64,000 nt of DNA from Castor canadensis (Eukaryota; Chordata; Mammalia; Rodentia; Castoridae), in the NCBI RefSeq assembly GCF_047511655.1, contig NC_133390.1, positions 133,663,583 through 133,727,582 on the forward strand. The letters run 5' to 3'. Shown here in pieces: positions 23,760-37,072 of this stretch. The notes below the pieces were generated by a model that saw only the letters and a program-made list of their open reading frames with translations, ran no database searches and was not told the DNA's origin. The stretch's first letter is position 1; the number at the start of each line of letters is the position of its first letter. A program made the position numbers and the translations under genes.

Positions 23760-26700
23760 CTTATGATTTCATCTGTGAAAGTTCACCTGTACTACCACTT
23801 GTCCTGGAATCTTTGTCTCCCCACATCCCACTTGCTCTACTGGTGGAGGCTTACTGGAGATTGTGCAGCACATGCCACTGACTCAGTCACTGGTTAAGGT
23901 GTTGATATCATTTACTTGTACCTCTTGGTCTAGTGAACAAATGCAGATGCTTGCCACTGGAACCAGGGCTGGCAGGCAGAGGTACCGAGGATAAGGAAGA
24001 TGTGGACAACCTGTCATCCTCCTCAGCCCTCCGTGAAGTTATGGTGACATGCCTGTGGTCTCTGGTGCCGTGTTCCCTTCTCTGATTTCTGCTTGCCTGT
24101 CTACCTCTCACCATCTCTGCAGGACTGAATGTTCACTGAGGGTCAAAGAATTGTCTCCTACTTAATTTCTCCAGCACTGAAACACATATTCTATACAGAT
24201 GCATGCTCAGTAAATATAGAAAGGTGACAAAATTGGCCTGATGTTATTTTATGATAGGCTTGAAAAAACCCTGTAAATCTCTCCAAAATCTTAACTTATG
24301 GACGAATACAATTAAATCTTTAAAAGAGACAATCTATTTGAGAAAAACCCAGGAAAAAATTAAATTGATTCATGCAAATTAGAAAATCACCCATAAAAAT
24401 TTTAAATGCATAAAGAGCAGATGGGAAAGTAGAAAATGAATTCAACAGCATGGAGGCCCTGAAGTAAATTAAGTAACTAAAAAGGAAAATGAATTCCAGG
24501 TGTTATGAAATTCATTCTCTTATACAAATCAGGTCAGAGGGGTACTTTGTTTGAATCTGAAATGTCCCCCAAATTCCCACGTGTTAGTCTAGATTTCCAG
24601 CTTGTGGTACTATTGCATGGTGGTGGAGGCTCCAGTGTCAGGCAGGGCAAGATGGTCACTGAGCATCTTGGCAAACTTGCTGCCTGAAAGGGTGAGCAGT
24701 GTAAGTGATCCTTCAGGGACTCTGTCCATGTGATACTCCACTACCCAAAGATAGGAATTTTACGATCCTTCATTCCATCATACTCCATTTACATGTTTTT
24801 AGGACCCCCATGTGAAGATGTCAGGTAACAGAAAACATGAGCAGGGACAAAGTGGGCTCAGAGTTATAATTCTCCTTGCCTTGTGGCCTTATGCTGCCTG
24901 CAGAAACTTCAGACACTTAACCTGGTGCAATTTGGTGGACATTCCTCTCTGCATATTTCAGTTTCTTCTCATAAGAGAAACATGGACTGGCCTTCCTTTC
25001 CTTTAAGTTAGCGGTGGTTGTGTGACTCACTATGAGCAATATAATGGAAGAGGCAATTTTGATAGCTGGTGCTCATGGGCTTCTTGCCTGATGATGTTGT
25101 GGTGTCGTCTCTAAAACCTTTGCAAAAATATCAAGTTGTTCATGTCATAGTACAAGATTCTACCAAGATTGTGATTGTGGCCCAGCAATAGCTTTACTTG
25201 GCTGCTGGGAACAAGGCATCTGCTGGATCTGCTTAAGAAGAAGTTGAAGCTGGTGGAGTGGCTCAAGTGGTAAGAGTGCCTGGCTAGTGAGTCCCGGGGC
25301 TTCAGAAGTTGTCAATCCTCTTTCTTTCCCCCAGGAAATAGGATTGAAGACCTATTTAAATCTCTGCACTCACTAATTGGCTCACTCATATAACACAGTC
25401 CCAAGAGACCTGACCTCTATTGGCTGCAAGAAACAGCCTTTATGAACTGATGTGTATCCAAATGCAATCCTGCATTTTCACGCTGGACAGAGCATTGCAG
25501 ACTCAGTGATATTCAACACTGACCTTTCACATGAGATCTCAAGTCTAAGCAGCAGAGGACGAATTGTCCTGACGAGACTCTCTGACATGTCTTTCAGTCC
25601 ACGACTCTGGGAGAAAGTGGCTGGTCTCATTCTGAATCCTAATCTTATGATTTCTTCATTTGCTTATCTTTTTTATTGCTTTAGAATATTTGCCCTATTC
25701 AATAAGTAAGATCCAAGCCAAATGAGAACAATTAGGCTGAGGGGAAAAAATAAGAAGTGGTAGCTGTTGCAAGTTATGTGATGATGGAGGGATGCTGGGA
25801 GTGTTCCCTATTCAGTCTCAAAGGATTCCTGCTACTTCAACATTGCATGGCCCCAATCTTGACTATGAAAGCCACCTTTTACACTAATTGGGGTTGAGAA
25901 CTCTGGGTCACAAATGTGCCCTTCTGTGTAATGAGTACAAGGCAGGACATCTTCTGCTGTCATGTATGTTAACATGGATACTTAGGTTAGGAGAAGTGTT
26001 TTATCCTTTCTATCTGTACTTCCCTAGAAGATTCTGAACTTTATCAAGTATCTATTGTGCCATAGGTTCTGTTTTAGTTACATTAGTTCAAGAGAAGAAG
26101 CAAGGCACAACAGACATCCTTCCCTGGGACACTGGAAATGTAATGGGATAAGGTGAAATTTTAAATAACAATAATATCTTGCTCAATTCTGCAGGGAACA
26201 ACTTGCTAAGTGTGATGGTGAGGCTATGGGGATCAGACTGTGACCTGAACTATGGAGGGTAGTAAGTCCATCTCAATAATAAAACAGCAGCTGGTAGCCA
26301 TATTGGTATCAAATGGGGAAGACCTCACAATGGAAGCTACTTCAGTTCCTGGGCTACAGCAAGGCTCAGCAATGAACTGGATGGCAACCATGAACCTAGT
26401 GTTTAATGTCCTCTACTACATTCAGTGAGATGATTTGGAATACATACTCTTTGTGTTCAGATGATGCTGCTTTCTCATAAGTAAGCAGTGATTACACATC
26501 AAGAAGTAGTATTCTTACCAATGGAATCATCAGATTTCCACCTCACTCAGAATTTTTCATCAAAGTTTAGTTTATTAGTATGTGGTTCATAGTAATAGTG
26601 TCTCATTATCATTGAAGAAGGTGATGCTAATTATCCCAGCTGATATCCAATGTCTCTGGCCACAATTCTTTACTTTCTGTGCAATCCCAGGGAACTTGCC

Positions 26701-29140
26701 TGCAGAGATGTGGTGGGGCTTGTAAACACAAGGATGAGTTCCTCTCACTTCATGTCTCCCTTTTCTCATGTTCTCATGGAAAAGAAGTTCAAACATGGCT
26801 ATGGTGCATAAATAATTACAAAGAGAGCAGACTTAACTATCACTAAGAATAATTGCAGGATTGCACATGAATACGGAGTCTTGAAAAGTTCTTGTTACAC
26901 ATCCTGATAGCTACAGATGATCTAAATATCAATAGGTGATTCAAGGCGAAGTACAGCATTTCAAGATCTTCTAAAGAAAAAAAAAGAAAAACTAGTCTAG
27001 TCTATTGGAGCCTAGAGTGGTGGTATCTTTAACAGTCATGTTGAGAATTCCTTCCCATGTACATGTTTTCCTTTGAAGATTTTCCTGTGTGCTGAAATTG
27101 TATTACTTCTTACGATCCCTAAAAATGGAGTTCACATTCAGAGTGAGGCAATAAGGGAGAAAACTATAATAATTAGTGAAACTGATGAAGTAAAAGGTAA
27201 TATCCTTCCTCCTCCAATAAGCGGCCATTGTTCTGTTACATTTTTCTATGTTTAGGGATTTAATTTACTTTCAGACACTTATACTCAGCTTTTCTTCATG
27301 AATTTCCTAATTAAATTTAGGAATATATTTACTTAGTAATTGTTTTATTCTCCATCTGGTGGAAAAAGGAAATACTTCTGCTGTCCATCCTAAAAAGAAT
27401 CCATTGCACCTTAGTCTTTAAATGTTTTTATTTAAATATCTAAAAGTAGTTGAGACCTGGATTCCTGAGTAAACTCCTTCAATTATGAGAAACCATCAAG
27501 ACATTCAAAGTATGTCATACAGAATGTTGAAGAGACCAGAAGAAATTGTCAAATGTCACTTGTGTGTGACAGAAACATCCTCACTGTCAGCTTCATGAAA
27601 ATCCTGTGGTGGAACCAAACAGCTAAGCCATCCTTATATTCCAGACACACAGATGCTGTAGTTGTTTTTTTTATATGCTGTTTTAGGGGTAATTTGTTAT
27701 ACAGTGCTGGGACACTAACACAGATTTTGGTTAATTGCAGTAGGAACCCATCATAACAGACACTGTAAAATATGTGAATGACTCTGGAAATGGACAGTAA
27801 GATGAAGCTTAAAAGATGTTGCATTAGGGAATGGCTGAACTTCCTGTCTGCAAGTGGAATTTTAGGCTTTAAGGAGGATGTCCACACAGGAATGGACAGA
27901 AAGGAAAATTTATGGAAACTGGAATAAGCAGAATTCTTCTTAGGTAGTGGCAGGAAGTTAAACTTGCCATATGACAAAGTAAAAAATATCTAGCTAAGAG
28001 GTCTAGCTAAGGAGACTTCCAGCCAAAGTGTTGAAGGTGCCATCTGTTTGGTCTTACTCATTGTAATTATGTACAAGGAGAAAGATAAGATCTGTAGAAG
28101 AACAAAAGTAGCCAGGCTTTTCTGATGAAGATTCATAGCATCCCTTGAAGCAAATGATGCTAAAATCAAGACTTCACTGTAGAAAATATCAAATCCTGGA
28201 CACTTTCAGAAAAGCATGTTCTACAGATGAGGTCAAGAGTGTGACCGAAATATTCTTTATATTCATCAGTGAGATGAAAGTCAGTTCCTCAGAGTAGTAT
28301 TCAGTAAGACAAAAGGCTCTGTAAGCAATGGTGCGACTTCCACACAATCTTCTCAACCATATTAAGGGGCTGCTATGAAGTTTAAGGGCATTGGTCTCTC
28401 AGCAGAAGGCAAAATTAGAGAAGTCCTTATTTCAAGTCAGTGTATGGCTGCACTTTGTCTAATACAATAGACCTCGGTAAGATTCATAGAATTTTTTGAA
28501 TTATCACAGAAAACACCCCACTAGCTTGGACTGGAAGTGTACAGATAAAATAAAGAAAGAGTATTGGTTCCAACAAATTCTCCTAGCAGGAACCTGGCTG
28601 AGAAAGTGACTCCATGCTGCTGATGTAAACCTTGGTCACTGTGTTAAAATAAGGACTGCCTGTGCTTTCCAAAGAAATGTTACCATTTTCATTTTCATAA
28701 TTAAAAAGTAATGACAAAATGGTATTTTATGTCCATGTATGTCCTTGTTCCTCACCAGGTTTGGCCCAGTAGTTTTTAGTATCCATTGGTAATGTTCTAA
28801 ATGTATCATTATTTCTATTATTTTCTTGTTTACTTTCCTTCAAAGAAAAGCTCTTTTTATGTGTTTGCTTATTCATACCTTCATCAAAGCATGGACCTAC
28901 AGATTCTTGTTGGATTAAATATGTTATAATACCTAATCATTATAATTAATTTTATACTTTCATAGTCACAGAGTTAGTCTTCAGTTGTGTATTCATGCTG
29001 GCACCAGTATCCCTTGACATGTCCTCATCATTCTGGAGTTCTTCTTTACATTATGGCACAACAGGATATCCTGGTTCCAATTTATATTCACTGTTGGTTA
29101 AAAAAAATAATTCCTTATTAGGGTTCTAGTGGTTTTGGTA
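23760..29140. other. Arm A single-copy-like DNA, no gene seen
   Basis: Open frames are short and not conserved against the arm B homologue. A stretch at 24490-24700 (TTGAATCTGAAATGTCCCCCAAA, then GCTTGTGGTACTATTG) looks like an old dispersed repeat that I cannot name. A tRNA-like SINE fragment lies at 25248-25310. Confidence 0.4.
25248..25310 (+). repeat. tRNA-like SINE fragment
   Basis: GCTGGTGGAGTGGCTCAAGTGGTAAGAGTGCCTGGCTAGTGAG matches the tRNA-like SINE head. It sits where arm B instead carries a longer private segment (59280-61110). Confidence 0.65.
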
Positions 29141-29149
29141 GCCAATTAA

Positions 29150-29385
29150 GAACTACTTCATTGGTTGAGATGGGGTCTTCCAGGCCCATGGTGGCCTGGA
29201 ACTGGACCCTATTGATCTCAGCCTCTCACCATAACAAGAATGACAGGCATTTCATCCAGCACCCACCTGTTGGTTGAGGTGGGGGCTCACTAACTTGTTG
29301 GCCAGGTTGACATTGAACTATGATCCTTTCAAGTACCTAGGATTACGGGCATGAGCCACAAGCACCCGAATTAATTTCTATCTGT
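29150..29385 (-). repeat. Dimeric B1-like SINE, antisense
   Basis: Two tandem antisense B1-like monomers, each with GGTTGAGATGGGG/GGTTGAGGTGGGG and a CTGG/CCAGG core; the second ends GGATTACGGGCATGAGCCACAAGC. The inverted partner in arm B is at 55015-55240. Confidence 0.75.
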
Positions 29386-29389
29386 TTGT

Positions 29390-29600
29390 GTGAATCATTT
29401 CAGTTAGCATAATGTTCTCATGTTCTCTCATGTAGTAGCATGCATGAGAATTCCATACTTTTTTGACTGAATAATATTCCCTTCTTTGGATATAACATAC
29501 TTAGCTTATTCAGCCATCCATTTATGAACACTTCAGTCAATTGTATATTTTGGATATTGTGAATAATGCTGCCATGAACATGGTATGCAATTGTCTGTCC
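29390..29600 (-). mobile_element. L1 ORF2 3'-end fragment, old
   Basis: The plus strand reads as the reverse complement of the conserved L1 C-terminal region (GTGAATAATGCTGCCATGAACATGG). The arm B partner at 54770-55010 preserves the same fragment, so it predates the inverted duplication. Confidence 0.7.
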
Positions 29601-29603
29601 CTA

Positions 29604-29790
29604 ACTTCTTTTTTTTTTTTTTTTGGATATTTTATTTTATTTATTTATTTATTTTTTTCATTTTTCTTTTATTATTCATATGTGCATACAAGGCTTGGTT
29701 TATTTCTCCCCCCTGCCCCCTCCCCCTCCCTTACTACCCACTCCACCCCCTCCCGCTCCCCCCCTCAATACCTAGCAGAAACTATTTTTT
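29604..29790 (-). mobile_element. Young L1 3'-end fragment, private to arm A
   Basis: A T-run, then TTATTATTCATATGTGCATA, AAGGCTTGG and a C-rich stretch ending near AGCAGAAACTAT, matching 900-1050 of the young L1. Arm B at 54745-54770 lacks it, and arm sequence is nearly continuous there, so it inserted after the duplication. An AT-rich set of repeats (TATATACTCTATTTTTT and variants) follows to about 29840. Confidence 0.85.
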
Positions 29791-30417
29791 TATATACTCT
29801 ATTTTTTTTATATATAATCTATTTTTTTATATACTCCAAAGTGGAATTGCTTTCCTGTCTCTTCTCAATATACTTATTCAGAACAAAATGACAAAATTCA
29901 CAAATGTATTGGTTTTATTGTGTAGTAACATGCCAGTGAAGTTACATATCACAGTGCAGTGATATTTAAAATGGTCACTCCAATGGAGAATGGATGATAT
30001 GGAAAAGAGACTGCTTGGAACTTTAAAAATTCTAGACTCCATGAATGAGAGTCAATCAAAGGAGGCAGGAGAGGTCAGAGGAGAAACCATAGGTAAACTA
30101 TATTATCACCAGAGTATATAGTGTCTGGGAATATAGATTAAATAATTTATCCAGTGACTCATTCATTTAGTAAGTAATTTTTGAACCCTCACTAGAAAAA
30201 GGGCTTCATTGAGAAGCTGGACAACATGAAGGAGGGGTTCTGTGAGTGTTCCTCCCCTCCTTACGTCAGATAACACCAGTCAATGAAGGCACGCCTTCCC
30301 ATTTACCTCACTGATTAAACAACTAGTGATTCACACTGACTTTGCACACATCTAGACTATTTTAGCCTCAGGGTGTTGATAAAGACCTACAGTCATAAAT
30401 GGTAAAACAAAGTCGGC

Positions 30418-30636
30418 ATGACCCAGGCCATCATCAGGCTGTCCCAAAAGGCATCACACGTCTTCTCTAGTCTGGAGTCATTAAAACTGGATCACAACAC
30501 AGTCAATTCAAAAGAGAGGGGATGTCAACAAGCCAGATTCCATATAAGACCAAGTCATGTTTGCAGATTTGTAGTGTTTAACACATTAGGAATTGCCATC
30601 CTTGAGCATTACAAATTGTGTGCATGTGGCACATAG
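30418..30636 (+). other. Arm-conserved ORF, 72 codons, function unknown
   Basis: The open frame (MTQAIIRLS...CRFVVFNTLGIA) is matched by 53947-54186 on the minus strand of arm B in the same frame without internal stop. The two share most residues over about 70 positions. No domain or signal peptide is recognised. It could be a relic exon or an old repeat. The open frame is short enough to survive by chance. Confidence 0.2.
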
Positions 30637-30859
30637 GAGCTGAGTCAATGCCCATGAGCAGAGGATGAGACACATGTTCCAGACAAAGAAGAAAGAGCAT
30701 CCAATAGCAGATTCTGTTTCTGCTAAGGATGCTCCCATCTGCTTTCCTTCATTACAAACACATGCTCATTACTGTAATTACTGGAATGTGTGTTGCCTGA
30801 TAGTCCATGCAGGCAACAATGAGGTATTGGGTACTTACACAGAGGATGAATGAACTCTG

Positions 30860-32400
30860 AAGTACTGCTTCATCTCAGAGAGGGTGGTAAATGGAGAAGG
30901 AATCACAGAGACACAGGTTCAGACAGGCAGAAATACAGCAAGAATAAGAAACAGGTGAGAAAGGCAAAGACAGAACCACAGTTACAGAAAGGGGAAAAAT
31001 ATAGAAAAGGAGGAAAGTGAAGAAGGGAGAAAAAGGAGGAAATCAAGAAAACCTTGTCATTTAAGAGTCTTTAGCATTGTCTAACTGCAACCCTTCATTC
31101 ACCTGTTTCCCCTCAAATCAAACCAGTTCTCCACTACAGACCCCAGAAATTTTCCCTCAAGTGTATTGTGTCCCAGATTGTCATGTAGAGTACTAGAACC
31201 AACACTTGGAAGCATCAGCATAAATGTAGCAAAACTGAAGCTGTCTTATTCCTTCTGTGGATGGACTACTCACTAGGGCTCTGACAAGACCTGAGTCTGT
31301 AGAAGCCACAGAAGGTTCTCAGTCAGGATATGAGTACAGTCAGTCACTCTAAGAAGCACTGTTGGAACCCAATGAAGGGAGTCAGGGATCTGGAGGAATG
31401 GATCCAACGGAGGTCCTTACTGAGCAGGGATGGCAACACTGATTGGGACTCTAGGAAAGAGTGCAGTCTTCTTCCTTACCCCGAGTGATGGGAAAGAGAA
31501 CTGGCATCTGTATTTATCATCATCTGTGGGTCCAGTTGATGACTGCTCCTTGGTACCAAGCCCACTCCTGACCCAAAGTGACCCTCACCTGCCTTTAGCA
31601 AGACACCAAGGAAGTCTGCATCAAGGATCATCATGAAGTCATGCACACAAATGATAATTTCCTAACGATGAAGGCAATGTTTCAGATTCTTGACCTTATA
31701 CCTCAATATATACATTTGCCCTGTTTAACAGAATAAGAAAATGCTATCCTGTTGGACACATTTTCACTCAGTTAATATTTATGGTTAAATAAATTGTCAT
31801 CCAATACTGAATGGGTGTGGCACAAATAAATTGGAAAGAAAGACACCAGAAAAATTTAAACTGCTTGACAGAGTGTGAAGACTCAAGGCTTTGGGGTCAG
31901 GTAGATCTGGTTTGGACACTGGAGTCTGTTTCTTATTAGCTGTGTGACTTTTGGTAAGCCTATGCCTTTATTAATATCTGAAAGCCACATGCAGGTTATA
32001 GAGTTATTTAGAAGAGGAAGTAAGTCAAAGTCTCTACCTGCTCATCCCAGAACCTGGCCCAGCTAAAGCCTTCTCAGTCATCAGCTCCTGCATACACAGA
32101 AGTATTGGTCATAGACCATGTGGGTAAGAAGTGCTTTGCAGCATGAAAAATGTTCCCATTCTCCAAGGGGAGGTCAAATATCTCCCCATGCAAATGTTAT
32201 TCCTTTGATACTCAGAGCTAGGGGAAGTGCAAAAGGGCATAGACATCAGATCTGGTCCCTGACTTCAAAATGTTTACCTTGCAATCGTTAGAATTTTTGC
32301 AGAGGTATCTGGTCAGTGGTGCTAAGTAAATAATGGACAGTGACATATTAATTGTCATCATGATCGCTAGAGAGAATAAGATCTGGGAGGATTTGCAGAA
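30860..32400. other. Arm A non-coding DNA, no gene seen
   Basis: Purine-rich 30890-31060, then sequence without conserved open frames. It aligns inverted to 53050-53800 in arm B only in part. About 0.9 kb near 30840-31700 has no obvious partner. Confidence 0.35.
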
Positions 32401-32449
32401 CTAGGGTTAAGTGTTGCTCCAGTTAGGGAGTGTTAGAGACAGAGGAGTC

Positions 32450-32588
32450 CTCCTTCTCCTCCTCCTCCTCCTCGTCCTCGTCCTCTTCCTCCTCCTCTTC
32501 CTTCTTCTTCTTCTTCTTCTTCTTCTTCTTCTTCTTCTTCTTCTTCTTCTTCTTCTTCTTCTTCTTCTTCTTCTTCTTCTTCTTCATC
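32450..32588. repeat. (CTT)n/(TCC)n microsatellite at the inner edge of arm A
   Basis: TCC/TCG repeats at 32450-32495 pass into an uninterrupted (CTT)n run of about 28 units to 32585. Similarity to arm B ends here, and arm B ends at a GA/GAA-rich tract (52735-52965). Long Leu or Glu frames here are translations of the repeat. Confidence 0.95.
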
Positions 32589-32589
32589 T

Positions 32590-33465
32590 AGTTCTTCAAT
32601 TTCTGTTATTGCATGAGACTCCACTCTATCCAGTCCAAGTTAAGTCAAATCCACAGTATTTCAGTCACTTGAAGTTTTTTTCTCTTTCCAGCTTGAGATA
32701 GAAAAGTTAAGTGAACAGTATGAGAAACTGGGATTCAGGGCACATGCTCCCAAAAACATGGCTCATCTCCAAAGCACTATTTTTCAAAGAAATTTATTGT
32801 ACAGAATAAGCATTTTGAAAACGAATATCAAGTCATTCATGAAAATAGTATGGAAGATAGGAAATGACAGCAAAATAAATGATTGCTTCATTATAGTTGT
32901 ATTGAAAATTAATATTAGTATTAGTGTTCATAATTAATAGTATTTACAAGCAGCATTTCATATCTGAGAGGGCTTCACTTTTGCCATGAAAGTCTTTGAA
33001 AGTAAATATCAAAATAAATCAATGTAAATTATGCTACCAAATTTCTATATCACAGAATGTTAAAATATAATTTTCAAAGTTTTGAAGTGTACTTGATCCT
33101 AATTTCCTTCACTAAAATATTATCATTACTAAAAGGCATTTGTACTACTGGAAACTTAATAAAATGTTTTTGTACTACTGGAAAACTAAATAATTAAAAT
33201 ATCCTTTTATCACATGCACGAACTCTTTATGCCTACTTTAAAATGTAGATAAGCTATTAATAAGTCATGAATCCACACAGGACTCATAAGCACATATGTG
33301 AATTTACAATTTTAATCCACCTGGTTAATAGATCATAAAGATTTGGAAGTACTAGTATCCTAAAGTTGAAAATAAGAAGTCAAAGACTTGTACACCTGAG
33401 ATCAGAACATGTGCAGTTCTCTTCTGCCCACCTGGTTCGTGACCTTCCCAAAGAGCTCAGGACAC
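32590..33465. other. AT-rich spacer, no gene seen
   Basis: No open frame of note. A short local duplication of TTTGTACTACTGGAAA occurs near 33139 and 33169. Confidence 0.4.
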
Positions 33466-33469
33466 AAGT

Positions 33470-33830
33470 GGGTTGTAAAGCTAGGCCCCTGCAATCTCCA
33501 ATAGTTACCTACTCCAATTTATCCTTACCTTTCTAGAGAAGATATAAAATATTGGGTTTAACACTACTCTTCAGAGAGTTTGAATGAATACAAATGTGGA
33601 TCCAACTCGGTCCATCAATCCTCTGCTTCACCCTGTGTGACTCCAGGTTCCTCAGGTTCAGCTGTGAAGGCAAATATTGGTCTGCAGGCATTTGATTAGG
33701 GCAAAGCCCTATGATAATCCAGGAAGAGGAGCTGACTGAGAAATGAGGATAGAGAAGTAGAAGCACACAATGTCAGACAGAGTCTCATGCCAGCCTGATG
33801 GTGCTGGGAGCTCTACAGGTTCATTACTTC
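33470..33830 (+). repeat. Fragment of the cystatin-locus unit
   Basis: AGGCCCCTGCAATCTCC...TAGTTACCT through CTACTCTTCAGAGAGTTTG to TGGTGCTGGGAGCTC aligns with 11210-11590 of copy A. This includes the signal-peptide-like stretch and the TATTGGTCTGCAGGCATTTGATTAG block. Both flanks are unrelated to the unit. Confidence 0.8.
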
Positions 33831-33839
33831 CATTGATCC

Positions 33840-35015
33840 AAGTTTTCTAGGTGGCCTGTGTCTCTTTCCCCAGTTAAGTAAATACCATGCCCTTCTGTCG
33901 AGTAGAGCCCTTTTAAGAGCAGCTATACAAGTATGCAGGAGCCCAAGAGGGGCAGGCAAGGGACAGATGCTCATTGCCACCAAGCTCCCTCTTGGCCAGC
34001 ACCTGGACAAAGGTAAGTGTGAGGGTATGGAAAACACACCTGAAAATGGTGTGGGGATCAGTGGGAAGGGGAAATACTGGGTTTAATCTGAGCCTCTCCT
34101 CCCTCCCAGAATTCCCCAGTGATCACCTCCTCAAGTCCAGCAAGCAGAACGCCAACCATGGGAGGTTTTCTGTGTGTATCTATTCATCAACCACCACACT
34201 CACCCACATGTACACACACATTCGCTTCCCCAAACATATGTATATGTACACCTGTTCACATGTCCCAAGATACTTGCACATTTACTCTCTTCACATATAC
34301 ACATAAACGCACAGGCTCCCACACAATTCTGCTGCATCACTGGCCCCTGACCCATATCAGGCTGATATCATCTTCTTATCTGGCTACTCATTAAGGGAGC
34401 AGAAAAATCAGACTGGGGCTTACAATATGTGGTTTGACCTAGCACACCTTTCAAGTAGTAGAATAATCCAGCCAAAACTTAGAGAGAAAAGTAGGATTCA
34501 CTTACAACACTGTGGTCAAGTTCAAATGCATGTAGTTACTTTACAACACAGTATTAGTGTGCATCTAGGGTTCTTTTTGGCATTCCTCAGCTGACAGAAC
34601 TATCACCTAGGGAGCACACAACTATTGCTTCAGAAAGGCTGGCCACAGGTTCCATTGCAACTTCTTTCCTTCTTAGAAACTCTGAGAAGGTATATCCTGC
34701 TGCCATGTAAGAAGACAACCAGGAAAATAGAAGGCAAAATCCAGGGACTAACCCCATTCCTTGGACTCAGGAAAAGAACACACAACACAGGAGCTACCAG
34801 GGTGGAGACAGAGAAACAGATCCCTGTTTCATGAGAGCAGGGCTATTCTGAATAGAAAGCCAAGACTCTGGGCCCCAGAACAGAATGACCACATGATGCA
34901 GCCCATGGCTTAGAGACATGGACACTGACCCATTGTAGCAAGGATGCTGTCTGATGGTTAAACTCAAGCTTAACTTAGACCCTGGCATGCAGCACATAGA
35001 GAACCCATTCCCTCA
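33840..35015. other. Unassigned spacer
   Basis: CA-rich tract near 34195-34320. A segment at 33960-34015 (ATGCTCATTGCCACC...GACAAAGGTAAGTG) looks like a short first exon with a good donor, but no continuation was recognised. No gene is called. Confidence 0.35.
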
Positions 35016-37072
35016 ATTTACCCGGAATTACTGTTCCCTCATTACACAGAAGGATGTGGTTTGCTTGACACACATGGTTGTTTCAGGCCGGTATGGAAGT
35101 CTTCCCCTCAAATGCATCCTCTTTTAATATGATTGTTAATGCAATTATTTCTCAAGTGGGTCACAAAACTGAGTGTTTTACACTGAGATTAAAGAATAGG
35201 ATTTAACCCTTTTTTCTGCACAAGCAACCCACTCAACTTTTCAGAAAGGTGGACAAACAGAGGGTAAAGGACAGGACCAGGCCTCCAGATCTTTCCCCAT
35301 GAAACCAGGAACAAACATACTTATTTACCAACTGTAATGTAAGGCTCATGGACTCACTGGCTTGTTATGTCCTATGCTTCCCTCTAAATTAGTGTCACAC
35401 TTGAGAGGTGCACAGGCTGGCAAAGACCATAGCATGCAGGAAGTGTATGACATTCCCAAGGAGGATAATGACAGGTAATGGCTGCAGCAGGAGAAATGGG
35501 GCAGTCTCTACTCATCTGGATTTTGATCAGGAGACAGAAAGAAGCTCTCCTTGTGAGGTTGCTGCACAACAATTTTGCAACTGTGTTGCTATATACTGAT
35601 ATGTATTGTGACTCTGACCATTTGGTGTAAATGCCAGTCCTCCTTTAGGGTCAAAGCTGTGAGGTAGTGGCCTATCTTTCATACCTCCTGGCATCCTACC
35701 CCCTTCTCTGTTGAAGGTTAACTCCACATTGACTGGCATAGGCAGGGTTTGTGGTAGTCCTTTATGCCAGCACATACTCAAGTGCCCAGTGTCACTGAAC
35801 ACTCATTTCCAGGTGGTATACCATGAAACTTGCTGTGAAGGAACACTCCTGGGCTGCTGTGCAGAGGTAGCAAGGCTTTTTCAGGAGAGGTTGGTGGCAC
35901 CCACTTTGATGATTCCTGGAGGGGTCCTGCCTTATGACTTGCCTCTAATCTTCATGAAAAACTAGATCAATCCAAACTAAGCAACAGTTTACAGAATTAG
36001 TTGTCACTTAAGGATGGGGACACATTGTAGGAAAAGTATCATTATGGGATTTCATGGTGTCAATGATATAGAGGACATAAACTAAGATGACTACAATGTC
36101 AGTAGGTGACTTCTTCTTTTGCTCCCCCTTCATGCATGGAGTTCATCCATGACCCACACAACATCATGCCACACATTACCATACCACAACATTCTGGACA
36201 CTTCCAAGCAACAAAGTCCTGAAAAGAGCAGGATTTGTTCCTGGTGGAATGTGGTTGAGGACAAGAGTAGTGACTGCAGACCATGCAGAATGTCCATGAG
36301 TGAATGCCAGAAAATCCAGTGAGTCTTTGGTGAGGTAATTGTGAGTAATCCTGACTAATCCTGATATTGAACAGGAATGCGGGTGTGTAGGGAGAATGCC
36401 CTAGTTTGCAAGAAATGTGCACCAAAGTGCAACTCTTAAAAGGTTCAGAAAACTGAATGCTCATGAACATACAGACCCAGTTTTACATGTGTGTGGGGGG
36501 AGGGAGAATGAGTAAATATAGCCAGAAATGAACCCTGGAGAAATCTGGTGAAGAAGCTGCAGGGATGCTGTGGACTGCTGCTGCAGCTGATCTGTAACAC
36601 TAAACTTGTATCACAATAAGAACTTAAGGGGAAAAAGTGCTATAAGATCATTTAGTGAAGGCAGCCCTGGGTGAAGTCTGTTTCACCTGTGCTGGACATT
36701 TAGTTAATAGTTTTCATTGACACACAAGCCCAAAGCCTAACCTTGACCTGGTGCCTTGGTGCCTTGGTGCCTTGGGTCAACAGACAAAGGAGCCAGATGC
36801 TCACCAGCAGAGCTTGGCCACTTTCCAGAAAAATCCAGTGGGGACAGGCCCTGGTCCAGGATTGTCAAGATGGCAGAGGGACAGCACATTACCAAGGGCC
36901 TTGCTTGTGTGAGAAACATGGTTATGTTCATGTCTTGCACCCTCCAATCCACATCAGATCACGTTCTTCAAGGCAAGTCCAGTGTTTTCTGGAAGGAGAG
37001 CAGGGAGGTAGCCTAGGGGTGGGAGTGAGGGTGGGATAAGGCCCACCTCAAGCCACTGGGGTGTGCTCACAC

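Larger units (their letters stand above)
22344..32460 (+). repeat. Large inverted repeat, arm A
   Basis: Reverse complement of 52965-64000 along its length. Checks: 22390-22520 versus 63830-63940 inverted; 23280-23480 SINE versus 62840-63060; 27600-27760 versus 56690-56890; 30418-30636 versus 53947-54186; 32360-32440 versus 52975-53050. Arm A is about 10.1 kb and arm B about 11.0 kb because of private insertions. Divergence looks like many percent, so this is an old duplication and not a recently gene-converted palindrome. Confidence 0.9.

Noticed and set aside
24490-24700. Possible LTR or MaLR-type repeat (AATGTCCCCCAAA phrase)
   Set aside because: The phrase looks familiar, but no boundaries, LTR termini or polyadenylation signal can be fixed by eye.
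32411-32701. Long poly-Leu / poly-Glu open frames on both strands
   Set aside because: They are translations of the (CTT)n microsatellite, with no coding context.
33960-34020. ATG followed by a good GTAAGTG donor, resembling a first exon
   Set aside because: No downstream acceptor with an open frame and no homologue in the window.
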